In this document: one piece after another, positions 25,217 to 38,020 of the stretch
How positions within the stretch are numbered: the first letter of the stretch is position 1
Layout: the number at the start of each line of letters is the position of its first letter
Assembly (NCBI GenBank): GCA_001600455.1
Contig: BCKC01000002.1
Location: 3,734,171 to 3,798,170, forward strand
Length of the DNA: 64,000 bases
Source of the DNA: Endocalyx cinctus
Lineage: Eukaryota; Ascomycota; Sordariomycetes; Amphisphaeriales; Apiosporaceae
Direction of reading: 5' to 3'
Position numbers and translations under genes: made by a program
The notes under the pieces: model-generated
Told to the model about the DNA's origin: nothing
What the model saw: only the letters and a program-made list of their open reading frames with translations
Database searches by the model: none

Positions 25217-27819
25217 TCAGAAGAAATGTGTATAAATCTTCGATGTTTCGTGTACTTCCATCTCCTAGAATTGAATTAGTATTGTAAAGATTTTCATGAT
25301 CTACAATTAACTTACCATTTTGAAGGTATTAAGCTCTTCTTTGATCTGCTGAGCAAGCATAGGCGTCAAACGGTTGCACGTTGCAATCTCACCGCGACGA
25401 TCATACTCCCCACTAGGCCATGTGTCGTAGAATACGATCCGAGGGCTAAAAGTAGCATTGCGTTTACCACCTTGTGGCGTTGTGGGAGCACTCTTAGTGT
25501 CTTGCCGAAGACGAAGGGCCGAGGTGAAGTAGTCTTCGCTTCCTATAGCAATAGACCCCGTTCGCCTATGACCGTGGATGTCCTCGACTGGCGTGCTAGG
25601 AGCGCTCGAGTTAGGCGAGTCTGAGACATTAGGTATCGTCGGCAAATCGAAAATGGGGCCTTTAATCTCAGGGACACGAGGCGACGGGCTTGGAGAATCG
25701 CTTCGAGCTAGAAAGGTGTCAGTCATTGTCGCTTCAAATTCACGAATTACGGCAGCTTACTCTTCAAAATGCCTTTGCGGATTGTTGCCAAAACCTCAGC
25801 TCTCTCTTTCTCGCCTCCGACAATACTCTTGCGCGCACCAGAGTTGTCAGTACCCGAACTTCCAAGCCGATCGGAGTCCGTCGTTTTTGTAGCGTCCATC
25901 GAATTTCTCTCCAGGTGAGGGAAGCCAGTACCACCGCCCTCGTGAGAGCCCACATCAATGTTAACATTGACTCGCTGCCGTTCAGCCTCGACAGTAACCA
26001 TAGACACGGCAGCTTGCGATACTTCAGGGGCCGCCAGGTCATCTGGGGCTCCAATTATCGACTTAGGACGAAACAACCCGACAAGCGACCGGCCGCCTTT
26101 CTTCACTCCACGACCCATCTTACGGAGCATGATCGATGCCGAAGAAGCCGTCGATGAGATTGACAAATTGTCGGTTGAGCCCGAAAACAGTTTTGTTCCG
26201 GCGTAGATACTGTGGCCAATACCTCCCTCCTCTTGCTTTTGGGCAATTCGTGCTTGCTCCTCCTCGTATAAATCTTCAGGCCGGGGATCTTTATGTAATC
26301 GAGAGGGCTCATTTGGCTCAGACGTGTTGACAGAGTTGGGGCCGACATCTTGTCCAGTAACCTTTCTCAATTCTGCGGCACTCCCAAATGAAAACGCCCG
26401 TCGCAATCTTGACGTCTTGCTTTTACCCTTTCCACCCTTTTCGTTGATAGCGGCAAGCTGTTTTGCTGCAGGACTGTCGGCGATAGATACTTTGACTGGA
26501 GAAGTGGCAGTAGTAGCAGCACCCGCTGGTGCGGCCGACTCTCCGGATGAAGACCCGGGCGCCATGGTTATCGGTTTCGATAATGGCGAGGGGTTAAGAA
26601 CTCGTTTTCCGACATCAGTTGACGAGCCTCGAGGCGGTATATTAACCAATTTTGGTTGATCTTGACCAGAGGCCTTTTCTCCAGAGGTGGAGGTTGAGGC
26701 GGGGCTTCCTGTGGGGACAGAGGCATTGGAATTGCGATTGGCAGACTGATTGGTTTAGTATGTTAGTAACAAGCGAGGCAAAGATCGTCGACCGCTATTT
26801 TAATTGGACAATGGAAAAAAAGAGAAATAAGTCGTCTGGGAAAAAATAGTAGCACTTACTGAAGACGGTCGGGAATTACTGCTGCTCGAGGCAAGACTTT
26901 CACTGCTACCATTTTTGGTAGGCATATTGTTATTTTTCTCCACGTTTCCAATCGGTGGAGGAATAGGAACAACACGTGCGGTGGGTTTTTGAATTTTCTC
27001 AGCTGTGTTCTGCTTCTTTGAAGTAGCGAATACTTCTTGGCGGAACGATGGTTCCGCCTGTTTGAAATCCTGCGGGGTTAGGGGGTTGGGATAATCGGAA
27101 GAATTGATTGAATGAATGCTACGCCGCCGAAACCTCCTGGCTTCTTCTTCTGTAGCATGCCTGGAAATATGCATGTCGTCCATTGATACGCCTGGAGAGT
27201 AAGCACTAAGTGGTCGGTTGGGTAGTGTAGCCGAATTCCTCGGAATTATAGTACTACGATCTGGTACCGCTCTAGGGTTGTAGAGATGAGCAACACTAGC
27301 CATTCCAGAGCCAGACGGCATATTTGTTACTTGTACCTGCGACGACTGCATTACACCGGGAGACGAATCTGTATATCTCGGTGCCGGTCTTCTATACCTC
27401 TCCGGAGACGCCTTGGCAGCGACTACCTGTGCAAATGTGGGCTGCCCGGCGCTCCCATTCAATTGTGGCCGGTTGGAAACGGCAGATATTGACTGCTGTC
27501 TCGGATCAACCACTTGAACGGTCGAGACATTAGATGTTGTTGCACGATGTCCATGCTGCCATTGTCCCCCAGGCGTAAGACTGGGCGTGGCTGTGAAAGC
27601 GTACGGTTGAACAGGTGCAGACGAGCTACCCCGATAGGTAGCCTGCCCTCCTACTCCTGGCAAGCCGTGGTAATTATTTCGTTGAGCGTTCCCCATGTAC
27701 GCTGAGCCCGACGGGGCTTGCGAGTTTCCCGACATGATTCCTGAGGACGAGCTTGGTCTTGTCTGAAGCAATGTCACAGTTCCGGTTTGTTGAGGATAGC
27801 TCTGCACCAATGCAGCCAT
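25217..27819 (-). CDS. BNI4: Bni4-like scaffold for septum/bud-neck chitin synthesis
   Basis: Four exons, complement of 27819-26860, 26745-25761, 25707-25316 and 25264-25217; phases agree, 794 residues. Most of the protein is disordered (Ser, Pro, Gln, Asn), with a basic GKSKTSRLRRAFSFGSA segment and an RKMGRGVKKGGRSLVGLF segment. The diagnostic part is the C-terminus: FSPRIVFYDTWPSGEYDRR, EIATCNRLTPMLAQQIKEEL, then across the last intron EMEVHETSKIYTHFF and stop. This matches the conserved tail of yeast Bni4, which binds the PP1 phosphatase Glc7 and recruits Chs4/Chs3 to the neck. In filamentous fungi it should act at septa and the cell wall. The start is the ATG before AALVQSYPQQ; the frame stays open further upstream but without another ATG. 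The 15-residue last exon is easily missed by automatic prediction. Confidence 0.9.
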
Positions 27820-30800
27820 ATTCGAATAGTAAGAGTGCTTTAAATCGTCGAGAAGATTCCCAGAAATCGGGATCTTGCGTTTTCTTTTTGGGCTCGACGA
27901 TGAATGAAGTGTAGTCGGATTCGGTATATTTCTATTCGATAAATACACATGCGAACGATTGCGAGTTAGCTAGTGAATTTATTGATCCAAGTTGCCAAAC
28001 TTATTACTGCTTCTTGATATCTCGAATCATGACACCCCGTTTTACGAATGGTTTTGAGAGAAGGGAATTACACACCTTTAGGCTACCACACCTTTCCAAT
28101 TTCGATGTTCGGAAACAGGTGCTAAAATGTTGAAGGAAAAGTGTGTATAGAGTCTGGGAGGACGTGTCGTATTGAAAAGGACGCCTGCGACCAAGAGGGA
28201 GAACAAGTGTTGTTCTCCAAAGAGAATGAGCCTACTTTTACCGCAGGCGATTTACTCGCCGAAAAAAATAATAATGCAGGTTTATCTCGCGACGAACAGC
28301 CTCGAATAATGTCTAGTCCGGAATCAGAGGACTCCCAGTGTCACGATAGACACTAGGGACGGTGGGTAACTAGACCTAGGCGTGCATGGAATATGTTGCA
28401 GGTCAACTCTGTAAATTCCTTCTCCGTAGGGGAAAAAAAAATCGGACAAGGCGGCGACCCCCTTTGGATGTCGTTTAGCGTTGTCGGTTTGATCGATGAA
28501 AGGCCAGCCCGAAAATGCTTAACAAAGTCTCAGAAAAGACTTTGAAGTGGAAAGAAAGGTGAAAGGAGATTGAGATTGACAACTTTTTTTTTTTACTGAC
28601 TGGTGGAAAGGGGATGGAGAAATGAGGCAAGGGAATAACAGGAGTCACAGCACAAGACAAATTAAAAAAAGAATAAGGAACAATAGCAAATCAATAATTG
28701 AAATGGGGATAGGTGTTATGTACTAGGTAGGTATATCAAATTCAAGTAAATAAAAGGAAAATTGAGGATAGAACGAACGATGGGGGCATAAAGGGAGGAA
28801 GGAAAGATTGATGTTATTCAGAGGCGTGTGAGGAATGGGGAGGGAAGAGAAGTGGAAGTTGAGGAGCGATGAAGGTACTGGAAGGCTCGTAAAGGTGATA
28901 ATACCTACTTAGGTCGTCTTGTAATTGTACCGTAACATGTACATAATTTAGTAGGGTACCATTGTAGATAGGTTAGTACCTAGCAGGCCTAGGTATCAAC
29001 TTACAGGGTAGTATACCTAGTAGACATAGTGGAAGAATAGATAAATAGCGCCTTAGCATTACCCTATTGCCATATTAGGGAAGCAGGGAATGGATATTGG
29101 TTACTTAGTTGAGTATACAACCTGACAACCTACTGGGGGGACGCTGAACCCTACTAAAGAATGCACTAAAACGAGAATAACCAGACGCGAGGATTTCGTG
29201 TAGCCCCAAATTTTGGTATCAAGATTTAGGGGTTTATTTACAGTACATAATAGTATTCAGAGATCCCTAGTAGATGCATCCATACGTCTACCTAGACCTG
29301 TGGACTTGTCTAGTACCGTCCACATCATGTCCACGGGTATTTGTACAAAGACCCCCAAGTTTATCATACAATAAGTACATGATATACCCCCTAATTGAAC
29401 CCCTATGAAACCATCTAAATCACGTTTTCCAATTTTAGTTTGGAACTTCCCATGATAAGGTTAGAATTGAATCTTATATGCTATTGATATCAAGTATCAA
29501 GATCCGATTCTGAGATCTTCCTTTTACTACTAATTAAATTTCACGTTGGAAATTATTCTTGTTTTGTTTTTCTATCAGGTTTTTGTTCTCAGTTTGTTTA
29601 ACTGTTTTTTTTTTTTTTTTTGGAAAGAAAATATAATATAAAATTAAATTTGAATAATGAAAGGATCGGGTGAAATTCATAATTCACTACTACCTAGGTA
29701 CCTACTCTAGTACTGTACTGTAGTATGTTTACGACGTTTATCAGGGTTATCTCAAATTACAAGGGCTTATTTCCACGGGCGCCAGACCCTTCTTTTTTTT
29801 TTTTTCTTTCTGTACCTGGTTAAGTACTCGGTACATACTGTGCACGCGGCATTGCTTGACGCTGGTGCTAAATTTCAGGTCCCTCTACCATTGGCCTCCA
29901 CTCTCACGGAATTGTTGATTAGACTAAGAGAAAACGAGATGATAATTGGTAGAATACGACGACAGGCATTGACTTGCTGGTCGCGCTAGAATTCTACTAT
30001 GCATGTATCTAATGCAAGTGGAAGAGTAGGGAGAAAAGTGAAGTCAAAACAATACATATAGTAAATTCCATGACGCGGCAAGCGTTACGGACTTTGAATT
30101 ATATACCGACATTGCGAATACAGAATCGTCGCGTAATAAATCTCCCATAAAACTTAATATACCGTAACATACATATGGATACATCACTTACATATACCCG
30201 TGGACGTCGGTAAACATAGACGAACCTACTGATCTACTGTGTACATACAAAGAAGCGCTTACAACTGCAAATCTGCACGTAGGTCCTATTTCCGCGTAGG
30301 TATGGCTAGGTAATATGTAGGTAATAGACAATACGAGAGTTTTTTTTTATATTTTTTATATTTTTATTTTTGTTGAGATAAAAAATTATACGATGACGTA
30401 TACAACTGCTTACTCTACCGTCTGCCGATTAATGATGATGAGCATGTTTGTGAGAAGAAAGAAAATAAAATAATAATCATAATTTCTATATGATGTGGCG
30501 CCATAGACTATGAAGAATCGGTAGATGAAGATTTTGTTTGACAAATCCAGTGAATGAATGTGTGCGTACATTGAATTTATTATCGAATTTATTATCAGCA
30601 ATGTTTCCAGGTTCGCTACAGATTGCTTACCACGGATACATTTTATGACCTTAACCATCTTATACGTAGTACCTATGTATTCATCATATCTGTCCGGTTC
30701 CCCTGAGACTTTGACTTAAACTATACAAAGCTAAATAGGATAAAAATGCTAACTAAGGTTTGACGTGTTTTCAATCACAAACATTTATTATTATAATATT

Positions 30801-33800
30801 TTGTTTATTTATCATCTATCATTCGCAGAAATGTGACGGTGAAATATATCAATTATGTACGTTTCAGGAGACGCGAGATCAAGGGATAAGGATCTCTCAA
30901 TGTTTTTTTTTTTCTGACAGGGAACGTCAACGATCAACACGGATCTCATTTTAGCCTTGGCAACCATAGAAAGAAAGAAAAAGAACTGTGGGCGTATTTT
31001 ATTTTGCATTTCAATGCTCTCTCTCACCTTGTCACCTTTCACCCTTTATGCAGTATCCATTTATTTAATTTCCATACTCCGTACAAGTAGGCTATGTAAG
31101 TCCCTGGTACGTATACATACTATGTACAAGTATTGTAGTAGTGCACCATTCTCTCAACTATCCTGGACCGTGCTTGAGAGGCATTGGCAACATCACAATC
31201 GTACATAACACTAATGTATGTGTATCCTGCACGAGACAACATTCATTTACAACTCGGTGAAAAAAAAAAGACAAATTTCTAAAAAAGACGAAGAATATTT
31301 ACTCTTACTCAGTAACAGAATTTGTTTCAAACCTATACAAACGATATAATTATCGCCTTACATTACATTACATATCACCCAGTTCTACTAATCTACACCA
31401 TAAAAATCGTCAAATCACCGACAAACCGTAGTGTCAAAATGGCTGTTACACTTCTTGAAGATCCGGTACTTTGTTTCTAGTTAGGTACTACTTATTATTT
31501 ATCTTCTACACTACAGAAATTCATTTGGACAGTGCAGACGGTACCCGCGTTCTAAGAGGTCATCATGCTGATCATCGGTTGACCAGTTGACAAACGGTGG
31601 CGTATTTTATTCATACGTACTAAAGATTACTACCATTCCCTTTTCTTTGCTTTTTCTTTTTTCTTGTTGTCTATTCTACTTTGTGATTATTTATCAAGAA
31701 TATATTGGTCTGTAAATTGTTGTACATCATCTACCCTGTTCCAATTCCCCACACGATTTCCCAAGGTCATGCGAATCTGAAGGGTTTTATGCAATAACCC
31801 ATGTGCAAATTGATAAATCATGCATTCCGCCCCTTTCTTTCTTTTTTACCTGCCACCAAAGAAAAAAAAAATACATGAGGAACGGAGCCTCAAGCAAGGG
31901 TTTTTTAATGGAGCAGACATTCCAGAATCGATCCCCTTTTTTACGTCCCTGTCACGAGTTGATTACATCATGTTCTCCGAGACGCAATCGATCGTCTGTC
32001 GAATGAAAGTGGTTAAATGCGAAAACACCATATGAGATTAACAAAACCTGCCAAGGTAAAAATTTCTCCATTCTGCCCGGTGGCCAGCACACCACTTTAC
32101 GCAGTAGCAAGTATATATAATGAACCCGCGTCGTATAAGAGAACATACCAGAGATGCATCTGCCAGCTATGGAGATATCCCCGATAGGGGCTTAAGATAC
32201 TGGGTTAAGGACCCGTTCAGGGCAAATCTTCTACCACGTACAGTTGTACCCCGCGTCCAACACGTCCAACACGGGAAGGTCTTTCATTAGTGAGGCGAGA
32301 GATACACACAAAGTACGGGGTGGGATAGTAGGAGAAATATCCTGTTTTCTTTATCTTCCTTGCTTATTTCGCGTGGTTATCCCTAGAAGTTCACCAACGA
32401 CTCTTTGTAAGAATTGACTCTTTTTTTGGTAATCTCACTCTTTCCTATCTATATACATTAGAGGGAAAAGAAAGAATAAAAGCAATGTGCCACGTAGTGT
32501 AATAAACCTGACCTGGCCGACTCTGTGACGAACAACGCGTCGGCATATTTCAGAAAGAGATTTCGGCTCATATTGTTTGTCATGCGAAGCAAGATAATAT
32601 GATAGAAACAATGGATGCAGACCCTTTTCGTTACAACGGGTCAACGTTAGTCCCCGTCGCCGAAGCTTAAATAAACAAATCGAAAAGAAAAGATCAGAGG
32701 AAATCAGACCAAAGAAGCGAAAAAACTGGTTTCCAGATCTCACTCCCCTTGCATTTTTTTCGAGCTTCAGTGGACTCCTGTCTGACCAACCGGTAGAGCC
32801 CTTCGGCCGACGAGGTGACGTCGCGGATTCTGACAGGCCGATCCATCGATAGCGAGGCGGGTCTCTGTTCTCCATTTACTACGCACACGCTAGCCCCGTG
32901 AAACGGCATCGAGAACAATCGGTATGGAGCTCTAGAAAGAAAAAAAAAAAAAAAAAAGCTCGTGAACCACAAGACCCATATCCCTTATACGGTATCCCCC
33001 CATTCCCCGGGTGTGCTTTTATAAAGTGGCAAATGAATAATTTATGCAGCAAGCCACAAGCCGCCGAATAACACGACATACGTGCTCCGAAAATAAAAAA
33101 TAAAAAATAAAAAGATGTTAGCATGTTATGTTAGCATGGCAGCATGGTTTTTAGTCCAGACCGTGGAGCTTGTTCCATTTTTTTTTGTCTTTCACGGCGG
33201 GATGTTTTTCTTTTCACGTAGTCTAGGAACTGGGTTGTTATCAATCCGGCATTGCCCTATTAACTCTCTTCGTAATCTGGAGCTGTCGCGGCCAGGCAGC
33301 GAATAAACATTGACGGCGCTTTGAAACATACCTTTGAACGCCATCTGCACGGGGACTCGAAATCTTGCTTTGCGAAAGGTTTATTTTTCCCGCCCCATCT
33401 CTGTGTGATAATCCAGCTAAGCCAGGAAAGAAGCCACACACTCTCCACAATCTCGAGGAGCACGACAGAAAAGTGCGCTTGCTGCTCTGCTCTCTCTCTC
33501 CTCTCACCGCCAGCGTCCCCCCCAATTGCCGACCGACTATCACAAAGCAAGCAAGGCGGTCTTTCTCCACAAGTATACACGACAAACATGCGCTACATTC
33601 CTTTTTTCCCCTCCCTGTGTCTTACAAGTCCCGAGCCTGAGCTGCTACATCCGCTGCGGTAACACGTGCCATGGACTGTACCAGCTGACTCATCTCCGTT
33701 CGAACGCACTATGACTCCAAGGGAGATGTGGAACAAGGTGGAATTCTTTGGCTGCAAATCTATTTAGTGATACCCCAAGTGGCTGCTTTAGCAGGTATGT

Positions 33801-33923
33801 GGACGCAAGCCAACAGAAGCATTACTTATGTAATTGATGGATCGTAGCATAGAGTGAGAGAACAACTAAGAGTATATGATGATAATCACGATGGTGACAA
33901 AAAAAAGTGACCATAGCGTATAT
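27820..33923. other. Gene-poor AT-rich region, part 1
   Basis: No confident gene. From 28.9 to 29.8 kb the sequence is dense in TACCTAGGTA-like words and GTAC steps. T tracts occur at 29604-29621, 29791-29805 and elsewhere. A protein-like pair of minus-strand frames lies at about 32494-32909 (start MPFHGASVCVV; second segment LRRRGLTLTRC), but no splice joins them in phase. 33241-33662 is open on both strands, a sign of chance. The first few hundred bases are the BNI4 promoter. Confidence 0.45.
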
Positions 33924-34405
33924 TTATGTGAGACAATCAACACAGGAATGCGGAGTCAAGGAAGAATTATTACTATGCTGGGGAGAATTGGAGCGGTCCT
34001 CGTGCATCCGGTTGTACGTGCGGCATGCGGCTGCCCGGTATGGGGACATGGCCCCCGGATGAATGAAGGGGAGGGGGGGTTCAGTACCACCGGCATTCGA
34101 AAATGGAAAATCCGCACGGGGACTGCATGGACTCAACAGCTTCAATCGCGGAGGCTCCGACTCGTACGAGTAATTAAGTTGATTGGCGAGGAAGGAGGGG
34201 GGGTCGGCCAAACGCCCGGCACGAACCGAAGGAGGAGGATAATTAGTATGTTTCTCACGCTGTTCCTCATATTGTTTGAAACTTATGTCGTGCGAAAGAG
34301 TATATACTCGTCTCAGCACTGTCGTGTCTTCAGATTCAGATGTCGTGGTACTGCTCAAGCTGGTACGGAATATATCTGACAGCTCGGGCCCAATCTCCGC
34401 GTTGT
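33924..34405 (-). CDS. Possible terminal exon of an unknown small protein
   Basis: An open frame of about 160 codons without its own ATG, ending at 33924. It is protein-like and hydrophilic: Ser/Thr-rich start (SLSSTTTSESEDTTVL), a YTLSHDISFKQYEEQREKH stretch, then Pro/Ser/Arg-rich sequence (RAGRLADPPSFLANQLN), ending SCVDCLT. An acceptor-like TTGAG lies just before 34405. A short 5' exon from an ATG at 34485 could join in phase with a GTAGAG donor, but this is a weak site. Composition rises above the surrounding AT-rich DNA. I do not recognise the family; it could also be a remnant. Confidence 0.35.
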
Positions 34406-36573
34406 CTCAATCGACTTGCAATGTCTTTGTGCTCATCCATTCTCGTCTCTCTACGTAACATGAGAAGAGAGATTGACCTTACCATGGTATATACTCGCAC
34501 ATAATCAACGAGAGATAATTTCAGGAGAATGTGACATGGTGGCCAAAAAAATCTGTACAATTATTGTCAATTAGCGAACGATCTATAGAGTCACGTGTGG
34601 GTGGGAGGTGGCTTTTTATATAAATCTAGTCATTTCGGCAGTTTGACTCGCATATGTTTGAATCAATGAACTCGACGTTAGCTCCAGGACTATATGGTAA
34701 TCATTTTTTGTACATGTGCATCTTAATATAGGCTAAGACATCCCCCCGTCCTCACGCCACACGATCCTCAAACACGCCTTATTGGCTTAATTGCTTCGAG
34801 GAGGGGGGGGGGCGGGATATGCGGTCTGTCACTTCTTTCATTTTACTGTGTCTTAGTGAATATTATGCGCCATGTAACACCGCGGGATGCAAGGTCACAC
34901 GTGCCATATATCCTGTCTCGTCCACACATATACTACGTCTCTACTAGCGTAGAGATCCTTCCTGAGGTATCGTAGGTAAAGCACTCGGAGCTTCGGAGAC
35001 GGGAGAAGCTAGTCGGATAGCACCCTGCATATTGATCTGTCTCGGGGAAATCATGTTCGACGTGCGTACAATGCTTTAATTACTTCACCTCATCCCCTTG
35101 ACGAGGTGATGTCGAATTGCCCGTTCTCTCCTCCTAATCGATGCCTGTCACTAGATTTCGTCACTCGAGATCTCATCTAGTTTTGTTATCACCACGCCAG
35201 CCCCTATACATGAAAGAAGCATGGACAAACTGTTTCAACTCCCTTCAGATATGTTTGTTGGCATCTACAAAATAAATCGGCTATAACAACTACATCCGGC
35301 CTGGTTGATCACTCGGCTTGATTTATTGCATGGAAACGGCTCTGATTTCCTCTCGGCTTCTCTGCCGTGTAAGTTGGTGTTGTCAGCAGATACCTACTCA
35401 ACCATTTCTCCATTATGTCCCATGCCTAGGAATGCTCTTTCATGCGACTATCTACTGGGTACGGGTTGACGATGGCTCTCCCCTGGCCGTCGTTACCTCC
35501 CTTATTGATAACTCCGCTACGTCTCTTGCCACTGTAGATTATGGGAAGCTGGCGCTGGGGGTCCGTGTTGAGGTTCAATAACATGATATCATCAACCAAC
35601 ATCCCAACCAATTACTCATTACGAGCACGGTGTTCTCAACCTACCAACATGTCGACTAGGATGGAGATATCGGGATGCCAACTAACCTAGATGTGTGAGC
35701 CGAATTGGCGTTACTTCTATCTTTAGCGACGACTTATGCAGGTTACTGGCAATGGTAGTGCTTGCTTATTGCTCGGGGATTTTCTATTTCCATATCACAC
35801 GGGGGGAATGATGTCATGGTGTCAGGATGATAGCAATTCGCTAATTGTTAGCTCTGATTAGACAAGATCCTTCCGACACTATCCCGAAAGCTTCTGGACA
35901 GTTTTTTTTCGAATTGGAAAATTTCTACGTGTCAATGGGGAGCAGGAGCTGGGTACGTATCGAATGCCGATTGATGAAAGGTATTAGGTTCGAATCCCAG
36001 CAGCGCTAAGTTGTCTTCCTTCGTCTTTCCGCAGGTGGAAAATGAAATAGACGGCAGGGCCTTCATTCTTACCTAGGAAACAAAGATTAAAGCTCTAGGA
36101 CAAGTTGTGCATAGAATCGTACATGTACACGGAAAACAATAGGTGACAGAATGAGTTCATCACTGATACGCAGAGAAGAAGGGGGCTTGAACCTTGAATC
36201 GACAAATAAAGCTGCGATGTGCTTCTTATTTTGAATTAACTCTCCTCCCCTGCTATCGTAACTGGAAATAACGTGGTATCGCTAAACTGGTATATAATAA
36301 GATAATTCAAAAAGCATCCAATGCCAATTTCCCAACCTACAAAGCCTGTTCGTCAGGTTAGGGTTTTTTTTTTAATCCCCTTCTGTCTGACCGTGTCTCG
36401 CCTCCATCTACGTCACTCTTTTTTTTCCTGTGCAGTTCTGTTCAATGAAACAAACTTGATGGACATGAAAGTTCCTCTAATCTTTTTTTCCAGCTTGGCC
36501 AATTTTATTTAAACCTTGCCGAACAATGTCACGTTTTCGGTTCCATATGTTATCGGCCCTTTCTGAACAGGGT
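34406..36573. other. Gene-poor AT-rich region, part 2
   Basis: No gene supported. A G10-type run occurs near 34803. A tRNA-like B-box word occurs near 35988 but does not fold into a tRNA. Other frames are short and lack codon structure. Confidence 0.45.
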
Positions 36574-36960
36574 TCAGTCTTTCTTAAAGGTAGATCGGAT
36601 GAAGTCCGACACGGATCGCCCGCCGAACAGGTACTGGTCGGTGTGACGACCGCAGTGAGTATAAACGTTGACGGTGGGGGAATGGGCAGGTCTGGAAGGG
36701 TGCTGCTGGTGAGGGTCGGTAAACCGTCTAGTGAACCATGAATGAGGGGAAGAACGTGGGGTAGTAGCGGTGTCCTGCTTTGTCAGAGGAGAATTAGAAT
36801 TTATCGGCTGCAAGGAGCATGACGAGGCGAATTGGGAATTATAACCAACCTTGTCGCTTCTGTCCGAGTAGTTAGAGGTGAAGCTGTCCTGTCGCCTCTG
36901 TGGGGTGGTAGCGTCTGACAGCGAAAGCGGGGCAGGAGCTGGGGCTCGACGAGAACCCAT
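36574..36960 (-). CDS. Small protein with Cys/His/Tyr C-terminal motif, unknown
   Basis: A single 128-codon frame with ATG at 36960. The N-terminal two thirds are Pro, Ser, Thr, Gln and Arg-rich and look disordered (MGSRRAPAPAPLSLSD, then many short basic and polar words). The last about 40 residues look ordered: WFTRRFTDP, then VNVYTHCGRHTDQYLFGGRS and DFIRSTFKKD. Local GC is higher than the flanks and the frame is closed by stops in the other phases. The aromatic/His/Cys tail gives it the look of a conserved short Sordariomycete protein, but I cannot name a family. No signal peptide or membrane segment. It could be a genuine orphan of the gene-poor region. Confidence 0.5.
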   Translation of the reverse strand: MGSRRAPAPAPLSLSDATTPQRRQDSFTSNYSDRSDKVGYNSQFASSCSLQPINSNSPLTKQDTATTPRSSPHSWFTRRFTDPHQQHPSRPAHSPTVNVYTHCGRHTDQYLFGGRSVSDFIRSTFKKD

Positions 36961-37989
36961 AATTGATGTGATGATGGTGGGAAGATCGGGAGACCCCTCC
37001 CCAGAAAACGATCAATCGGAATGTGAGAAGTGAGACACCGAGTCTTCAAAAAGTGAAAGTTACGTAGGATTCTACTTTATAGAATATCCTACGTCGGAGT
37101 ACACAATGTAAACTTGTATATAATTTGTTTTGCCGAAGCGAAATTGGATTCAGTGGTGAGTATCTATGATTTTTCAAGATAGAATGAAGGCCCTCCAGGG
37201 TTTGGTATTGGGTATCACGGCACACCTGGTGCAATAGGTATTGAAGACAGGGTATAATAAGAAAAGGTCTGATATGAATCGATCCTCGAGAAGAAGAGAG
37301 AGAGAGAGAAAAAAGAGTAATATAAAATTTCTGGGTGCCTGGAGGCACCGACCTTTTTAAATTGTACGCCCTAACAATAATAGAGGATCTACCTGCATAG
37401 TACTATCCTATCTACGTATTACCCTTGACCGCTGATGCGGGTTGCGCAGAGTCGAACGCTCTTTTTGGGACCAGGTTGGGGTGACCGGCCCCGGAAGGAT
37501 GATGATTAACCAAGCGAACAGGTACACAGGCAATAATAAGTTAAGAGTCATTTGCTGATTTGGCTGCAGTTTCATACATAGCACAATTACCTAACGATAA
37601 AGACTAGCGGAGCGTTACATGAGTGGCCAGACGTATGATAATCTGTCCTTAGGGAGTTTACCGACCAATCGTATATGAAGGGACAAGAGGTAGGAATAAC
37701 ACCAATGAAGGTAAAGGTGGTGGGTGACAAGTTGGCCGAGACCATTTACAGATAAAGTCAGTCAGTTATTCTGGGGTTGATCATCGGTAGATAAGTGGGA
37801 CATGTCAGCCCTACTTATCGGCCGGACCGTCGGCACAGGATACTTATCAAAAGAGATACGTTTACACAGTAGTGTAACGGTTTTTCTTTTCTCATAGTAA
37901 ATCGATACAAACATCTATCAAGTACTAATTGATATGACCGGGAATGACTTTCCTGAATTGAATACTTCAGACAATTCACGACGATAAAG

Positions 37990-38020
<31 letters not shown>

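Noticed and set aside
32494..32909. Possible two-exon small gene (MPFHGASVCVV..., LRRRGLTLTRC...)
   Set aside because: The available donor and acceptor do not join in phase, and no family is recognised.
33241..33662. Open frames on both strands
   Set aside because: Overlapping frames on opposite strands with Cys/Leu/Ser-rich content and no domain; more likely chance in a GC-richer patch.
35941..36012. tRNA-like B-box word (GGTTCGAATCCCAG)
   Set aside because: The T stem has a mismatch and no 5' acceptor strand or D-arm can be found upstream, so no cloverleaf forms.
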